Part shown: positions 38,150 to 47,320 of the stretch, one piece after another
Numbering within the stretch: the stretch's first letter is position 1
Layout: each line of letters begins with the position of its first letter
From: a virus
Virus record (IMG/VR): IMGVR_UViG_3300008110_000026
Location: 28,389-92,388 of that record
Length of the DNA stretch: 64,000 nucleotides
Reading direction: 5' to 3' (one strand)
Notes under the pieces: model-generated
What the model saw: only the letters and a program-made list of their open reading frames with translations
Told to the model about the DNA's origin: nothing
Database searches by the model: none
Translations under genes and position numbers: made by a program

Positions 38150-40837
38150 CTAAAATTCAAAAAACTCACCAAATGCCTCACTCTCTTTGGTTCTATCCAA
38201 ATCCCATCCCATTTGTCCTAGCACATTTTGTATCTTTTTGTCTAGTACAGCGGTCTCCATTTCTACTTCATCAAACGGTAGTTCTTTAAACCATTGAGGA
38301 AGATTGGTCTCATCAGTGGGATATGCAATACTCTTATATCCCATTGGATTGCTTTTTAGTCTGCAAACAATTACTTTAGCACCATCCATAATAGTTGTAC
38401 TGTATGCGTCACTGTGTGCTTGTTTTAGCTGATTCCAATTGATACTTGCTCTAACATGACCTGGTATAGTACCATCTTCAATTTCTTCTGCAATTTCTCT
38501 TAGCCGCTGTAGACGAATGTTCTTTTCGTTTGCTTGTTTCTTTTCAATCTTCTTAGTATACTGCGTGAGGTTATTCACACGCTTGGGCATACCCTTCTTC
38601 CAAGGCTCAATACTTTGGAAATCCTTTTTGAACTGTTTGATATATTCAATAACTTCTTTTTCGCCCTTGCCACTAAGGGCATCAAACAATATCTTTTCTA
38701 GAAAGTCCTGTACAAATTCAGGTGTATCACTGCGCTTGATTTCCATGCCCATAACCTTGAGCTTGCCACCATCAGGTTGATAACCTTCAATGTCCCAACA
38801 GTTGATTGCATAACGCTTTTTAGTAATGAACAATCCGGCTCGCCCAACTACTTCTCGGCCAGCTTTTAATACTTCGCCGGCTATCAACGGAACATTAAAA
38901 TCTTGTTTTAGAAATTCTGGAAATGTGTCGCTTACTGTGTCGCTAACATGGTCATATAGTTTTACTGCACTTTCTAGATCTAATTCTGTATCTTTTGGTA
39001 GTGCAGGAGTAGCGGTAAAGTATACCGAGTCAGTGTCACCATAAATAATGCATGGCCCTAAGTGATCGTACTCGCCTGTGAGCAGCTCGTTGGTTTTAGC
39101 AGCCATGTGTCGCGTAATACGTCGACCAGTTAGTGTCGTACTTTGACCAATACGCTTGTCAAAGAAGCGGCATCCTGGATTCAAAATAGCGCCATACAAG
39201 CTGTTCAAGTTAATCTTTTTAACTAGCTGACGCTTATCCCAGTAAGCCTTTTCCTCTGATGTAGTTGCTTCTTTCTTTTTCTTTTGTAGATCTTTACGCT
39301 CACTGTACCAACGCTCTAGTAATCCGGGAACAATACCCTGTACATCTGTTTTAAAGATAGTGCCGTTGGCACTGATGTTCCATGGCTGGCCACTTTTAAA
39401 TACTAGATTGTAGATATCTGCACCGGTACATTCCAGTCGCTCACCACCCTCAAGTTCTAGTACTAGCGGATGATTGATGTCTTTGTCAATTACATATTCA
39501 AATTCATTTGTACCAAATTTACCTGACCATGCATCAGCAAAACTCATCTTTTGCAAACGCATTTTACTTTGGATTTCTTCATCAGTGTATACGGGTTTAA
39601 TTTGTCCTACAATAGTTTCAGGCGCCATGTTCAGCGCACGGAATACTGATGGATACAGTGAATTGATATCCATACTGCCTACCCACTCGTGATATCCTTT
39701 CTTTGGAAAGGCTACATATGCACCTGCTGCTTGTGTGTCAGCATTATCACTGCTACGAATTCTATCAGGTACGACGAAGCCTCGTCGATGTGCTTCGTTA
39801 ATGATGGCTTGTTCTGTGGTTGCTACGGCACCCATTGTTGTGGGCAGCAACACAGTATTATCGTGTGCAATTGTGTTTGCTAAGTCAATGAACTGTAGCT
39901 TCTTATCTAACTTATTAAGTAGCATAGTATCTTGAATGTTATAATCTAAAAACTTTTTAAAGTCGTGATTATATAAGCGATCTAAGCTGCCTTCATATGC
40001 AACCTTGCGTTCACCAATCTCCATCTCACCGATGTAGTCTAGTCGATAACTGTGCCGCTCTTCGTAATTGTATTTGCGATATAGTTGCATATAGTCTAAA
40101 TGCACACGACCAATTAGATCATAGGTTTGGCGTTCACTACCAAACGCTTCATACATTCTTTCTTTTGGCAATTGGTCCCAAAGACATAAGCGCCTTGTAT
40201 CGTTTCGACTCAATACCTTAACAATTCTATTAGTTGTGTAAGGAATATCGTAGCCTTCACTGTTCCAACCGCTTAGGATGTCTGCATCTTCAATCAACGA
40301 TAAAAATACTTCGAGCATTTCTTTTTCTGTTTGAAAAAGCATTACCTCAGGTATATCTTTAGCAATATTCTGTGCCTGATCCCAACTAAGTGTTTTAGGA
40401 GGAACTGCTAAACAGATCATTGCGTTGAGCCATTGTAGGTACACACCAATAGCAGTAATTGGCATGAATGCGTCATCAGGGCTTGCATAACCCCTCAGAG
40501 GATCAAAGTCTACCTCAATGTCGAAAAATGCTGTTTGAAGTTTAGGCGGTTCAACACCATTGTAGTGTTTTGCGATTGTCTTATTAAGAGGTTTGATGTC
40601 GCTTTCAAATGTTCTGTTTGAACTATTGATTGCAACATTCTTACGAAAGTCCTTAAATGACTTGCACCTTAGTTCGGTAACGGGCTCGCCGTAAATACTA
40701 CGGCGACTGCCTTTTGGATCTGCAACATAAAAATTATATTCGGGACGGTGTTCTACTAGAATTCGTTTACCGTTAACACGTTCTGCAACATGCACTGAAT
40801 CTTTATTCTTATCGTAGAAGGCGTCTACGTAACTCAT
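38150..40837 (-). CDS. Family B DNA polymerase (T4 gp43-like)
   Basis: 895 residues, nearly the size of T4 gp43 (898). The exonuclease domain has FFDIEVD (Asp106, Glu108), LSGWNSEGYDIPY and YNIQDTML. The polymerase domain has the motif A MDINSLYPS, the motif B NLNSLYGA and the motif C YGDTDSVYF. All catalytic acids are present. It replicates phage DNA with proofreading and carries an isolated TTGACA/TATAAT promoter. Not split by an intron or intein. Confidence 0.95.
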   Translation of the reverse strand: MSYVDAFYDKNKDSVHVAERVNGKRILVEHRPEYNFYVADPKGSRRSIYGEPVTELRCKSFKDFRKNVAINSSNRTFESDIKPLNKTIAKHYNGVEPPKLQTAFFDIEVDFDPLRGYASPDDAFMPITAIGVYLQWLNAMICLAVPPKTLSWDQAQNIAKDIPEVMLFQTEKEMLEVFLSLIEDADILSGWNSEGYDIPYTTNRIVKVLSRNDTRRLCLWDQLPKERMYEAFGSERQTYDLIGRVHLDYMQLYRKYNYEERHSYRLDYIGEMEIGERKVAYEGSLDRLYNHDFKKFLDYNIQDTMLLNKLDKKLQFIDLANTIAHDNTVLLPTTMGAVATTEQAIINEAHRRGFVVPDRIRSSDNADTQAAGAYVAFPKKGYHEWVGSMDINSLYPSVFRALNMAPETIVGQIKPVYTDEEIQSKMRLQKMSFADAWSGKFGTNEFEYVIDKDINHPLVLELEGGERLECTGADIYNLVFKSGQPWNISANGTIFKTDVQGIVPGLLERWYSERKDLQKKKKEATTSEEKAYWDKRQLVKKINLNSLYGAILNPGCRFFDKRIGQSTTLTGRRITRHMAAKTNELLTGEYDHLGPCIIYGDTDSVYFTATPALPKDTELDLESAVKLYDHVSDTVSDTFPEFLKQDFNVPLIAGEVLKAGREVVGRAGLFITKKRYAINCWDIEGYQPDGGKLKVMGMEIKRSDTPEFVQDFLEKILFDALSGKGEKEVIEYIKQFKKDFQSIEPWKKGMPKRVNNLTQYTKKIEKKQANEKNIRLQRLREIAEEIEDGTIPGHVRASINWNQLKQAHSDAYSTTIMDGAKVIVCRLKSNPMGYKSIAYPTDETNLPQWFKELPFDEVEMETAVLDKKIQNVLGQMGWDLDRTKESEAFGEFFEF

Positions 40838-40863
40838 GTATGAATCCTATCTAATGATTTTAC

Positions 40864-40892
40864 ATTATACATAAGAATGCCAGTATTGTCAA
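40864..40892 (-). promoter_or_regulatory. Sigma70-like consensus promoter for the DNA polymerase gene
   Basis: TTGACA, 17 bases, TATAAT on the minus strand, a full match to both sigma70 hexamers. Confidence 0.85.
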
Positions 40893-40900
40893 CTGAATCT

Positions 40901-41578
40901 TTATGTTATTTCTTTATCTATGTAGCTGATGGCCCGCTCGGCCCAACTAACGCTTTGACTAATAGTTAGATGACAACTTCTATCTGCAACAGGAATCTGT
41001 CGTTCTATTATACCATCGTGGAGCGCATCAAATTTTGATTTAGGAAGGAAATCTTTTTCCTCCATTGCTGATGCTGGCCCATCAACAATATACTTTAACC
41101 TATGAACATAATTGGTATTACGCCAAATTGGAAATATATTATTGAATATAATAAAAGGCTTGTTTACTGACTTGCATAGATTAATAATGTGTTCTATATA
41201 TACTTCATTCTTTTTTAAATTAATAGGTATGCTACTTAAAAAAGGTAACATATCATTGGTGATGTACTTTTTTCTATATAACGCTGTAAGAGTATTACTT
41301 TCTATGCTTTCACGCATTAGATTATATGTAGCAGGCACTAACTCACTATTATCTCTATGATCTATTTCTAAGCGGTCTATAGTAGTTAAACATACAACTA
41401 GTAATTTGTAATCCAACTGACTAACAGCATGTTCAACTTGACACATAATATCAAAATTACTTACTGCGTCTTTGCCTAAACTAACATAAGAATCCTTGTA
41501 TTTTTTTGAAACTTGATGCATCCAGTTCCAAGGATAATCGTCAGGTTGGCAGAAACTATCTCCACAAAAAACAATCAT
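40901..41578 (-). CDS. SGNH-hydrolase-like protein 5
   Basis: A 225-residue protein starting IVFCGDSFCQPDDYPW, a block I motif like those of the plus-strand SGNH genes, followed by YVSLGKDAVSNFD (block II Gly) and VVCLTTIDR in the block III position. The C-terminal SCHLTISQSVSWAE may supply the His, although a clear Asp-x-x-His is missing. It overlaps the neighbouring oxygenase start by four bases. Related to the plus-strand set but far from it. Confidence 0.55.
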   Translation of the reverse strand: MIVFCGDSFCQPDDYPWNWMHQVSKKYKDSYVSLGKDAVSNFDIMCQVEHAVSQLDYKLLVVCLTTIDRLEIDHRDNSELVPATYNLMRESIESNTLTALYRKKYITNDMLPFLSSIPINLKKNEVYIEHIINLCKSVNKPFIIFNNIFPIWRNTNYVHRLKYIVDGPASAMEEKDFLPKSKFDALHDGIIERQIPVADRSCHLTISQSVSWAERAISYIDKEIT

Positions 41579-42129
41579 TGGTATGCCGGACCAAGAATCA
41601 GAGTAACTAAACTTTCGCGCTGACCAGCTGTGATGTTTGTTACTTCGTGGTGTACAATACTTGGAAAAATTATAACGTCACCTAAATTTAATTTAAATGC
41701 TTCTCTTGGTGTTATTGAATCTAAGTTCAACTGGTTAACATCATTGGTATAATGAAAAACAATATCTCCACCCTGATAAGAGTTTGAGTCATTAAGGCCT
41801 ACCACAACTGTTAATTTTCTAGCAGGACTTTTAAACAAATTAGTTGTGCAAACGTCGTTATGTAAAACTGCACCATGGCCGCTATGATAAATCCCATAGG
41901 TAAACGACTCAAACACTATCGGGTCAAAGATTTCTAAATTAAAATGATTTTTTGATTCTTTTATAATTTTAGATAATTTTTTAATAATGAACCCTGGTAT
42001 AGTGCTAACATTAGCATGTTTACGAACAAAAGTATCGTCATGCTGATCAACAGCAGAACCAACACTCTTTTTAACTAGCAGTATCTCATCAGCTGAAAAT
42101 ACCGAATCAAATTTCGCTACCAGGGACAT
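41575..42129 (-). CDS. 2OG-Fe(II) oxygenase (PKHD-type)
   Basis: A 184-residue dioxygenase: HNDV (iron-binding H-x-D) after GHGAVL, RKLTVVVGLN and GGDIVF as core strands, then PSIVHHEVTNITAGQRESL with the distal His and the 2-oxoglutarate Arg. It probably hydroxylates a protein or sugar. It lies between the DsbA-like gene and the SGNH gene. Confidence 0.75.
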   Translation of the reverse strand: MSLVAKFDSVFSADEILLVKKSVGSAVDQHDDTFVRKHANVSTIPGFIIKKLSKIIKESKNHFNLEIFDPIVFESFTYGIYHSGHGAVLHNDVCTTNLFKSPARKLTVVVGLNDSNSYQGGDIVFHYTNDVNQLNLDSITPREAFKLNLGDVIIFPSIVHHEVTNITAGQRESLVTLILGPAYQ

Positions 42130-42137
42130 TTTTAATC

Positions 42138-42401
42138 TTAGAGTGTCTTACCAACAGCTTCTAGGATAGTTTCAAGTTCATCAAACTTGTCACGCTCATC
42201 ACCTAGTGATGCTTTGTGTGCTACCTTAATTGCCTTAGTTAGTGTAGCAGGCTTAAGATCCATTTCTTCTGCGATTGCTTTGACTGTGTCGCGAAGACCA
42301 TCTTTTAGTGTTTCAATTTCGTAAGTAACCTGCATACCTTCTTCAATTAGTCTCTTAAGGCGTGCCTTTTCTTCTTCATTGAAAGTTCTGTTAAAAGCCA
42401 T
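42138..42401 (-). CDS. DsbA-like late-transcription / dsDNA-binding protein
   Basis: An 87-residue helical protein. The pattern ARLKRLIEEGMQVTYEIE, then LRDTVKAIAEEM and an ending helix LETILEAVGKT resembles the T4-like phage DsbA family of small dsDNA-binding proteins that assist late transcription. If correct, it supports a T4-style late programme with the GATAAATA promoters seen here. Confidence 0.6.
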   Translation of the reverse strand: MAFNRTFNEEEKARLKRLIEEGMQVTYEIETLKDGLRDTVKAIAEEMDLKPATLTKAIKVAHKASLGDERDKFDELETILEAVGKTL

Positions 42402-42404
42402 TTG

Positions 42405-43106
42405 TTACCTCTTCTGTGTTGTAGTGTTAGTATATATTTCTAGCTGATCATTCCCGCTAGGAATAGTGGCGTTGCTAAAATTAACCATTTCTTGATAATC
42501 TTTGAATTTGGTATATCCAAAGCAATTAAAATCTTCACCTGCAATCTCGTTTACAAAATTTATTATTGTGTCATCGTAGTATTTCAAAACTGACTTAATT
42601 GTCTCTTGTTCTGATACTACAGATGTGTATCTAGTACCTAGACCAGTTCTATCTATTCTAGAAAAACTTTTCAAGTCAACTCTGTAAACTGCTTTAACGT
42701 CTTCGACTAAATTTTCAAATTTAATTATGTGAAGTCCCCCAGTGATGCCATCAATCCAATTTGTGCATGGAGAGGTTATCCATGTTGGTCGAAGTTGAAT
42801 GTTTAACATGAATTTTTTAAATTGTGGAATTGTAAATGCTTCAGGACTTTTATTTTCTTGGGCAGAACAAAATTGATAAAACAGTGACACATATCGTGTG
42901 TACGGACATCTCACACTTACCGCACACTCAGTATCCATCGGAAGATTATGAGATTCAAATGTTTGATGTAATTTTGTAATATCTAATAAAAGATCTTCAA
43001 GTTTTAAATCTTTTAATGTAATGATTTTACTTAGTACCAGCGCATTAAAAATAGACGATCCGCCAGTTTTAGGTGGATGTAGAAAAAGGGGTCCGTTAAA
43101 ATGCAT
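42405..43106 (-). CDS. Sulfotransferase-family protein
   Basis: A 233-residue protein with the 5'-phosphosulfate-binding loop FLHPPKTGGSS (Lys13) and the 3'-phosphate-binding CPYTRYVSLFYQF, then HIIKFENL. This matches PAPS-dependent sulfotransferases, which move sulfate from PAPS to sugars or proteins. The C-terminal 22 residues share the pattern QL-x-IYTN-x-TTQK with the 69-aa protein two genes away. Target unknown. Confidence 0.75.
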   Translation of the reverse strand: MHFNGPLFLHPPKTGGSSIFNALVLSKIITLKDLKLEDLLLDITKLHQTFESHNLPMDTECAVSVRCPYTRYVSLFYQFCSAQENKSPEAFTIPQFKKFMLNIQLRPTWITSPCTNWIDGITGGLHIIKFENLVEDVKAVYRVDLKSFSRIDRTGLGTRYTSVVSEQETIKSVLKYYDDTIINFVNEIAGEDFNCFGYTKFKDYQEMVNFSNATIPSGNDQLEIYTNTTTQKR

Positions 43107-43131
43107 TCTTATCCAATGAGACAGTAATATC

Positions 43132-43692
43132 TCAATATGCCCAGCTTACTAAACTATGACGCACACCTCGAGTAACCACCCCAACTTTATGGCGATAGGT
43201 ACTTGGAAAAATAATACAAGTACCGGGACTAGGTCTATCAAACACTTTGTTTTCAAAACATAGTTGGCCGCCTTCGTAGTTGTTATCTAACAGTATAGAC
43301 ATGGATAATTGACGAACATAGTCGATGCTGCTATAGCTGACAGCATCGATGTGCCAATCGAAGTGTCCTAAATCCTGTTCTGTATAACGCATGATACTAA
43401 CAGTGGTTCTATCCCTAGAGTATTCTTTATTGAATAACTGTTTAGCCTCATCGAATAATGTATGAACTTGTTCAAACACATCTGAATGCTCATTCACAGA
43501 CAGCCGCGCTTCTCGACATCTACGGGTGTTTGATATCGTAACAGTACCCTTGTCGTCAACTACAACTTCAGCTTTTTTAAAATGTATGTCGCTATTAAGG
43601 AGAAGTTCGATCATAGAAGAATCGAGAGCATTCTCTTTAACAAAGACATGCATGCCTTGCGGTAGACATGCTTTTTCTTCATTGACAATCAT
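43132..43692 (-). CDS. 2OG-Fe(II) oxygenase (PiuC/PKHD-like)
   Basis: A 186-residue dioxygenase. FDWHIDAV gives the H-x-D; LSMSILL and YEGGQLCF are core strands; PSTYRHKVGVVTRGVRHSLVSW supplies the distal His and the Arg for 2-oxoglutarate. Probably iron-dependent hydroxylation of an unknown target. The third oxygenase on this strand. Confidence 0.8.
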   Translation of the reverse strand: MIVNEEKACLPQGMHVFVKENALDSSMIELLLNSDIHFKKAEVVVDDKGTVTISNTRRCREARLSVNEHSDVFEQVHTLFDEAKQLFNKEYSRDRTTVSIMRYTEQDLGHFDWHIDAVSYSSIDYVRQLSMSILLDNNYEGGQLCFENKVFDRPSPGTCIIFPSTYRHKVGVVTRGVRHSLVSWAY

Positions 43693-43695
43693 TTC

Positions 43696-43905
43696 TTACT
43701 TCTTCTGTGTAGTAATGTTAGTATATATGTTGAGCTGCTCAGGTTCTTCGGGAATATTGGCGTTCACATCTAAATAATAAGAAGTTTTGAAACCTGGAAA
43801 TGGGTGAAAAGAAATTTGTTCTAAAATTGATCTATTAGTAATTCGTTGTCCATCGGGACCAAACGCAATAAAACTGTCGCCGGTAAAATGAACTTCAACT
43901 CTCAT
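43696..43905 (-). CDS. Small phage protein with IYTNITTQKK C-terminus (69 aa)
   Basis: A 69-residue protein (VEVHFTGDSFIAFGPDGQRI, then a Phe-rich middle) directly at the start of the oxygenase gene and at the stop of a virion protein gene. Its last 22 residues are nearly the same as those of the sulfotransferase. A virion role is suggested by position only. Confidence 0.55.
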   Translation of the reverse strand: MRVEVHFTGDSFIAFGPDGQRITNRSILEQISFHPFPGFKTSYYLDVNANIPEEPEQLNIYTNITTQKK

Positions 43906-45513
43906 TTAGTAAATTTCACGCCACTGGACTGTTGCGCCCACTTGCGTACTTTGGCTATTACTTAAATTTGTAATTACAACGGCATAGATTTCACTGTCGG
44001 TGCTGTCGTAGTTTTGTACAATATAATTCTTCTTGGCATTGCTGGGCGTATCAATCGGAGTAGTGCTACCACTACCATTGGATGTGCCGGCAGGTGCATA
44101 ACCAGATATTAAAATGTCGCCCCCAGAAAATGCTGTTGCTGTGGCATTGTACTGCACACCACTATCGGTGTCAAGGTCTACCCAAGTATTACCTGTTAAT
44201 GCTGCCTGATTTGGTAGCTTAACAACTTTGAAATAAATGTTTTCAGATGTGGTAAACACACTTAGATTTTGTAATCTTGCAATGATTCGGTTATGGTCAT
44301 AACCTCTAAAAGTATTCTTGAGTCTTATAGCGAACACAGGGACAGTAGCATTAGAGGCTATAGTTCTTAGTGTACCATTGTTACCCATGGCCCAATCGAT
44401 ACCGGATTCATTATAACCACCTTCTGACATCACAGTTGTACAGATTTGGTCAAAGTAGCTACCTGTGGTTGTGCCAACGTTCTGTATTTCACATCGTACT
44501 GGAAGATTTGGATTGCTCATGTAAACAGTTGCTAAGTTATCGCTGTGGCGGAAAGTATGACATAAGATATATTCACTATCGTGGACGAAACCACAACGAA
44601 CTTGACCTACTCCCAACCATTGGAAGTCACACCACCAAAGTTGTGTTTTGGTAATGTCTAAATCCCATCCGCTTGGACCACTACCATCAACTGGATCACC
44701 ATTCCAACCAGTATCGCCTGGACCATACACACCACCTTCTTGGCTGATGCGTACATCAACAGGACTGCCAGTTACATAACTACGCACCACCAAAGCCAGT
44801 GTACCATCGCCTGCTTGTTCGAGGAAAATACCATTACGGTCATCAAAATAACCTGTGCGTTTGGTAACATTGGATACAGCATTATAAAAATTAAATGATG
44901 CTAGTATCATCTGACTCTTACCGGGCATATAGTGATGATAGAATTTGGTTTGGTGTACTGCTCTACTTGAACTATTAGAAGTAGTGGATAGTCTTGCACA
45001 AGCCTGATTGTTTTGGAATGCAATATTGCCACCATTGACCATATAGTCAATGAAGTTAGGATCTAGGCCGTATAAGTGTTTATAGTCACCCAGTGTATAA
45101 GGTTCGCTAACACGCAATCTACCAAATGCATCATTGCCACCAAGTAGAGGTTGTGTTACAACATTTCCTGATACCACCCACGGACTTGTTGTTTGGCTAA
45201 CATTAATGTTACCACCAGTAACAGTTGCGTTTACATTACCAGTAACGCCAACATTACCGTCTACTGTAATACTATTGCCGCCATCTGTTATAATAACAGT
45301 ACCGGTAACATTTGCATTAATACTACCGCTGTTAACTGTTACATTTACGGGATTGGTAGTTGGGTTATCAACGGTAACATTACTAACAATAACATCGCCT
45401 TCTAAGCTGATGCCGTCAACGTGAGTGCGTATAACGGGCTCACCGCTAGCATTGTATTTCATTGAGTTGTGTAAATCACGCAACTCTTTATCTAATGGAT
45501 GGTTATAAGACAT
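43906..45513 (-). CDS. Virion structural protein, tail-associated
   Basis: A 535-residue Gly/Asn/Ser/Thr-rich protein. The N-terminal 130 residues are a repeating beta structure of the form GNVGVTGNVNATVTGGN. The rest looks globular and lectin-like (LGDYKHLYGLDPNFIDYMVNGGNIAF, then many aromatic strands). This pattern fits a phage baseplate or fibre protein. It has a late-type octamer upstream. Confidence 0.7.
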   Translation of the reverse strand: MSYNHPLDKELRDLHNSMKYNASGEPVIRTHVDGISLEGDVIVSNVTVDNPTTNPVNVTVNSGSINANVTGTVIITDGGNSITVDGNVGVTGNVNATVTGGNINVSQTTSPWVVSGNVVTQPLLGGNDAFGRLRVSEPYTLGDYKHLYGLDPNFIDYMVNGGNIAFQNNQACARLSTTSNSSSRAVHQTKFYHHYMPGKSQMILASFNFYNAVSNVTKRTGYFDDRNGIFLEQAGDGTLALVVRSYVTGSPVDVRISQEGGVYGPGDTGWNGDPVDGSGPSGWDLDITKTQLWWCDFQWLGVGQVRCGFVHDSEYILCHTFRHSDNLATVYMSNPNLPVRCEIQNVGTTTGSYFDQICTTVMSEGGYNESGIDWAMGNNGTLRTIASNATVPVFAIRLKNTFRGYDHNRIIARLQNLSVFTTSENIYFKVVKLPNQAALTGNTWVDLDTDSGVQYNATATAFSGGDILISGYAPAGTSNGSGSTTPIDTPSNAKKNYIVQNYDSTDSEIYAVVITNLSNSQSTQVGATVQWREIY

Positions 45514-45541
45514 AATAGTAGTACCTCTCCCTGGGTACTAC

Positions 45542-45549
45542 TATTTATC
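45542..45549 (-). promoter_or_regulatory. Late-type octamer GATAAATA
   Basis: Minus strand, 29 bases before the structural gene at 43906-45513. Confidence 0.6.
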
Positions 45550-45565
45550 TAAATTTAGAACTAAT

Positions 45566-46234
45566 TTAAGTGGCAATTTTTACGCGGTTAACCATTGTTT
45601 CCTTACCACCACTGTACTTACTAATTCCTTGGCTTTTTACATAGGCAGTAATATTAAGCTCGTCACCTATCTCTGCAATCCTTGTAGTGTTAAAGAATTT
45701 AACAATATTCTTGTTTGATTCAGAACAGGTATACATGAAACTCATTGTGGATGGAATTTCTCGCACATGCTCAATCTTCAGATTAAACTCGCTGCGCTTG
45801 TTTAGTGTACCTACATAATCGCTGTTTTCAGACAGGGCTGCTTCTCGTTCAGTCCATTTATCTGCTTCTAGTTTACGACTATAGACATTTGGCAAACTAG
45901 CAGCAATACCTAACTTATCTTTGCCCACACGCTCAGCACCCACAAACTTTAGAACATTGGCTTCAAAGTCTGTCAACGCTCGTTCAAACGCTTTAAAGCT
46001 CAGCCCCCGCAGATAATCAATGATAGTTTCTGCAAGAACATAGTCCTTTTCATTTAGCTCAACCTTTTCATCGTTGAGAAAGTGATTGTACAAAATAGAG
46101 CTGTTAGGCGACTTAGGCTTTTCACCTTCAGCTAAGTTTTGATAAGAATCTCGTTTGATAAAGCCCTGTGCATCAAAAATTGCACAAGCAACGGCAACTA
46201 CTTCCTTAGTAGGAAAATCAATTTCTGCACTCAT
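45566..46234 (-). CDS. Unknown phage protein (222 aa)
   Basis: A 222-residue alpha/beta protein without known motif: a helical N-terminal two-thirds and a beta-rich end (ELNITAYVKSQGIS, TMVNRVKIAT). It is 12 bases from the phosphatase gene, probably in one operon. Confidence 0.5.
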   Translation of the reverse strand: MSAEIDFPTKEVVAVACAIFDAQGFIKRDSYQNLAEGEKPKSPNSSILYNHFLNDEKVELNEKDYVLAETIIDYLRGLSFKAFERALTDFEANVLKFVGAERVGKDKLGIAASLPNVYSRKLEADKWTEREAALSENSDYVGTLNKRSEFNLKIEHVREIPSTMSFMYTCSESNKNIVKFFNTTRIAEIGDELNITAYVKSQGISKYSGGKETMVNRVKIAT

Positions 46235-46246
46235 ATTAGTTCTCTC

Positions 46247-46840
46247 TTACTTAGTGATGATGTTATAAATTTCTTCCCAAGTCTTTACTACAGTAGCAGG
46301 ACCCTTATAATCTAAATTATGTCCATGCTCAACCAGTAAAGTCTTGAAGCCACACCGGATACCGGCATCAGCATTTTCGGGCTTGTCTTCGATCCAATAG
46401 TTACCCTTGTATACACGACCCAGCCGATCTAGTTCTTCGTCCTTGTCTGCACCTGTATCTAAACAAATCACATCAATAAAGATGTCACCAAACAGCTTCT
46501 TGAGATTTCGTATACGCAATTCTCGTGCGTACACATCCTTGCTCAAAGAAGTAACTGCTAGGAATTTGTATTTGTGTTTTTCTGCTAGTAGCCTTACATA
46601 CTGTTGTGCATCTCGTACCGGAGGAAGGAAACCAATAGCAGCACTTTCGTTGAATAGTCGTACTAACTTATGTCCTTCATCCTTAGTAATACCATAACGG
46701 TCACCGATGCTGTACAGCAGCTTATAACCATCAACAGGCTTATATCCGTGATGCTCCATCCACACCGAGAAGCCCTCTTCCCAGTCCAGCATAACTCCGT
46801 CAATGTCTGTAAGGATAACCTTTTTCTTAAAGAATAACAA
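46247..46840 (-). CDS. HAD-superfamily hydrolase (5'-nucleotidase-like)
   Basis: A 197-residue HAD protein: LTDIDGVMLDW holds the nucleophile pair Asp12/Asp14, then a cap with LVRLFNESAAIGF, VTSLSKD as motif II, and IEDKPENADAG near the end as motif IV. The order and size match phage and host 5'(3')-deoxyribonucleotidases or NUDIX-like nucleotide phosphatases. With the deaminase next to it, a role in nucleotide pool control is likely. Confidence 0.65.
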   Translation of the reverse strand: MLFFKKKVILTDIDGVMLDWEEGFSVWMEHHGYKPVDGYKLLYSIGDRYGITKDEGHKLVRLFNESAAIGFLPPVRDAQQYVRLLAEKHKYKFLAVTSLSKDVYARELRIRNLKKLFGDIFIDVICLDTGADKDEELDRLGRVYKGNYWIEDKPENADAGIRCGFKTLLVEHGHNLDYKGPATVVKTWEEIYNIITK

Positions 46841-46865
46841 ACCAAACTCCCTAACTTATATTAGT

Positions 46866-46893
46866 ATTTTAGCATCATTAGCTACAATGTCAA
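46866..46893 (-). promoter_or_regulatory. Sigma70-like promoter for the HAD operon
   Basis: TTGACA, 16 bases, TAAAAT on the minus strand. Confidence 0.65.
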
Positions 46894-46899
46894 GTATAT

Positions 46900-47211
46900 T
46901 CAGGTATGTTCTATAATTTCAATGCCAGCAGATTCGATGGCACTCATACATACTGGACAGGGTTTGGCCAATGCAGGCCGACCTTTTTTGTCCCACCTAG
47001 ATACAAAGATTTTATGCGCTCTGCTAAGATCCTTGCATTTTACAATAGCATGAATCTCAGCATGAAGAAACTGTTTGTCAGGCATACCTGCTTTTGCAGC
47101 ATGTAGTGCCTGTAACGGGTGCGTCTTAATATAACTGTTTTGTCCAACAGATATAACTTTACCACGCTTGTCATATATGACGGCAGTAAGAGCCTGTTTA
47201 GTAGTGGACAT
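46900..47211 (-). CDS. Cytidine/deoxycytidylate deaminase-like protein
   Basis: A 103-residue protein with the zinc-deaminase motifs HAE (His50, Glu52) and PCPVC (Cys85, Cys88). Shorter than T4 dCMP deaminase (193 residues), it is closer to the small cytidine deaminase core. It would supply deoxyuridine or uridine from cytosine nucleotides for thymidylate synthesis. Confidence 0.75.
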   Translation of the reverse strand: MSTTKQALTAVIYDKRGKVISVGQNSYIKTHPLQALHAAKAGMPDKQFLHAEIHAIVKCKDLSRAHKIFVSRWDKKGRPALAKPCPVCMSAIESAGIEIIEHT

Positions 47212-47244
47212 CAGATATGTTCTTCCCTAACACCTACTAGTATA

Positions 47245-47272
47245 TAATAACATCTTTAGGACGTTTGTCAAC
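47245..47272 (-). promoter_or_regulatory. Sigma70-like promoter for the deaminase gene
   Basis: TTGACA, 16 bases, TATTAT on the minus strand; the spacer and flanks share CCTAAAGATG and TATTATATA with the promoter at 18338. Confidence 0.75.
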
Positions 47273-47320
47273 CATTCCGTGAACTTTAGAAAAGTACTAG
47301 AAAAAGGGTTAAATAACTGT

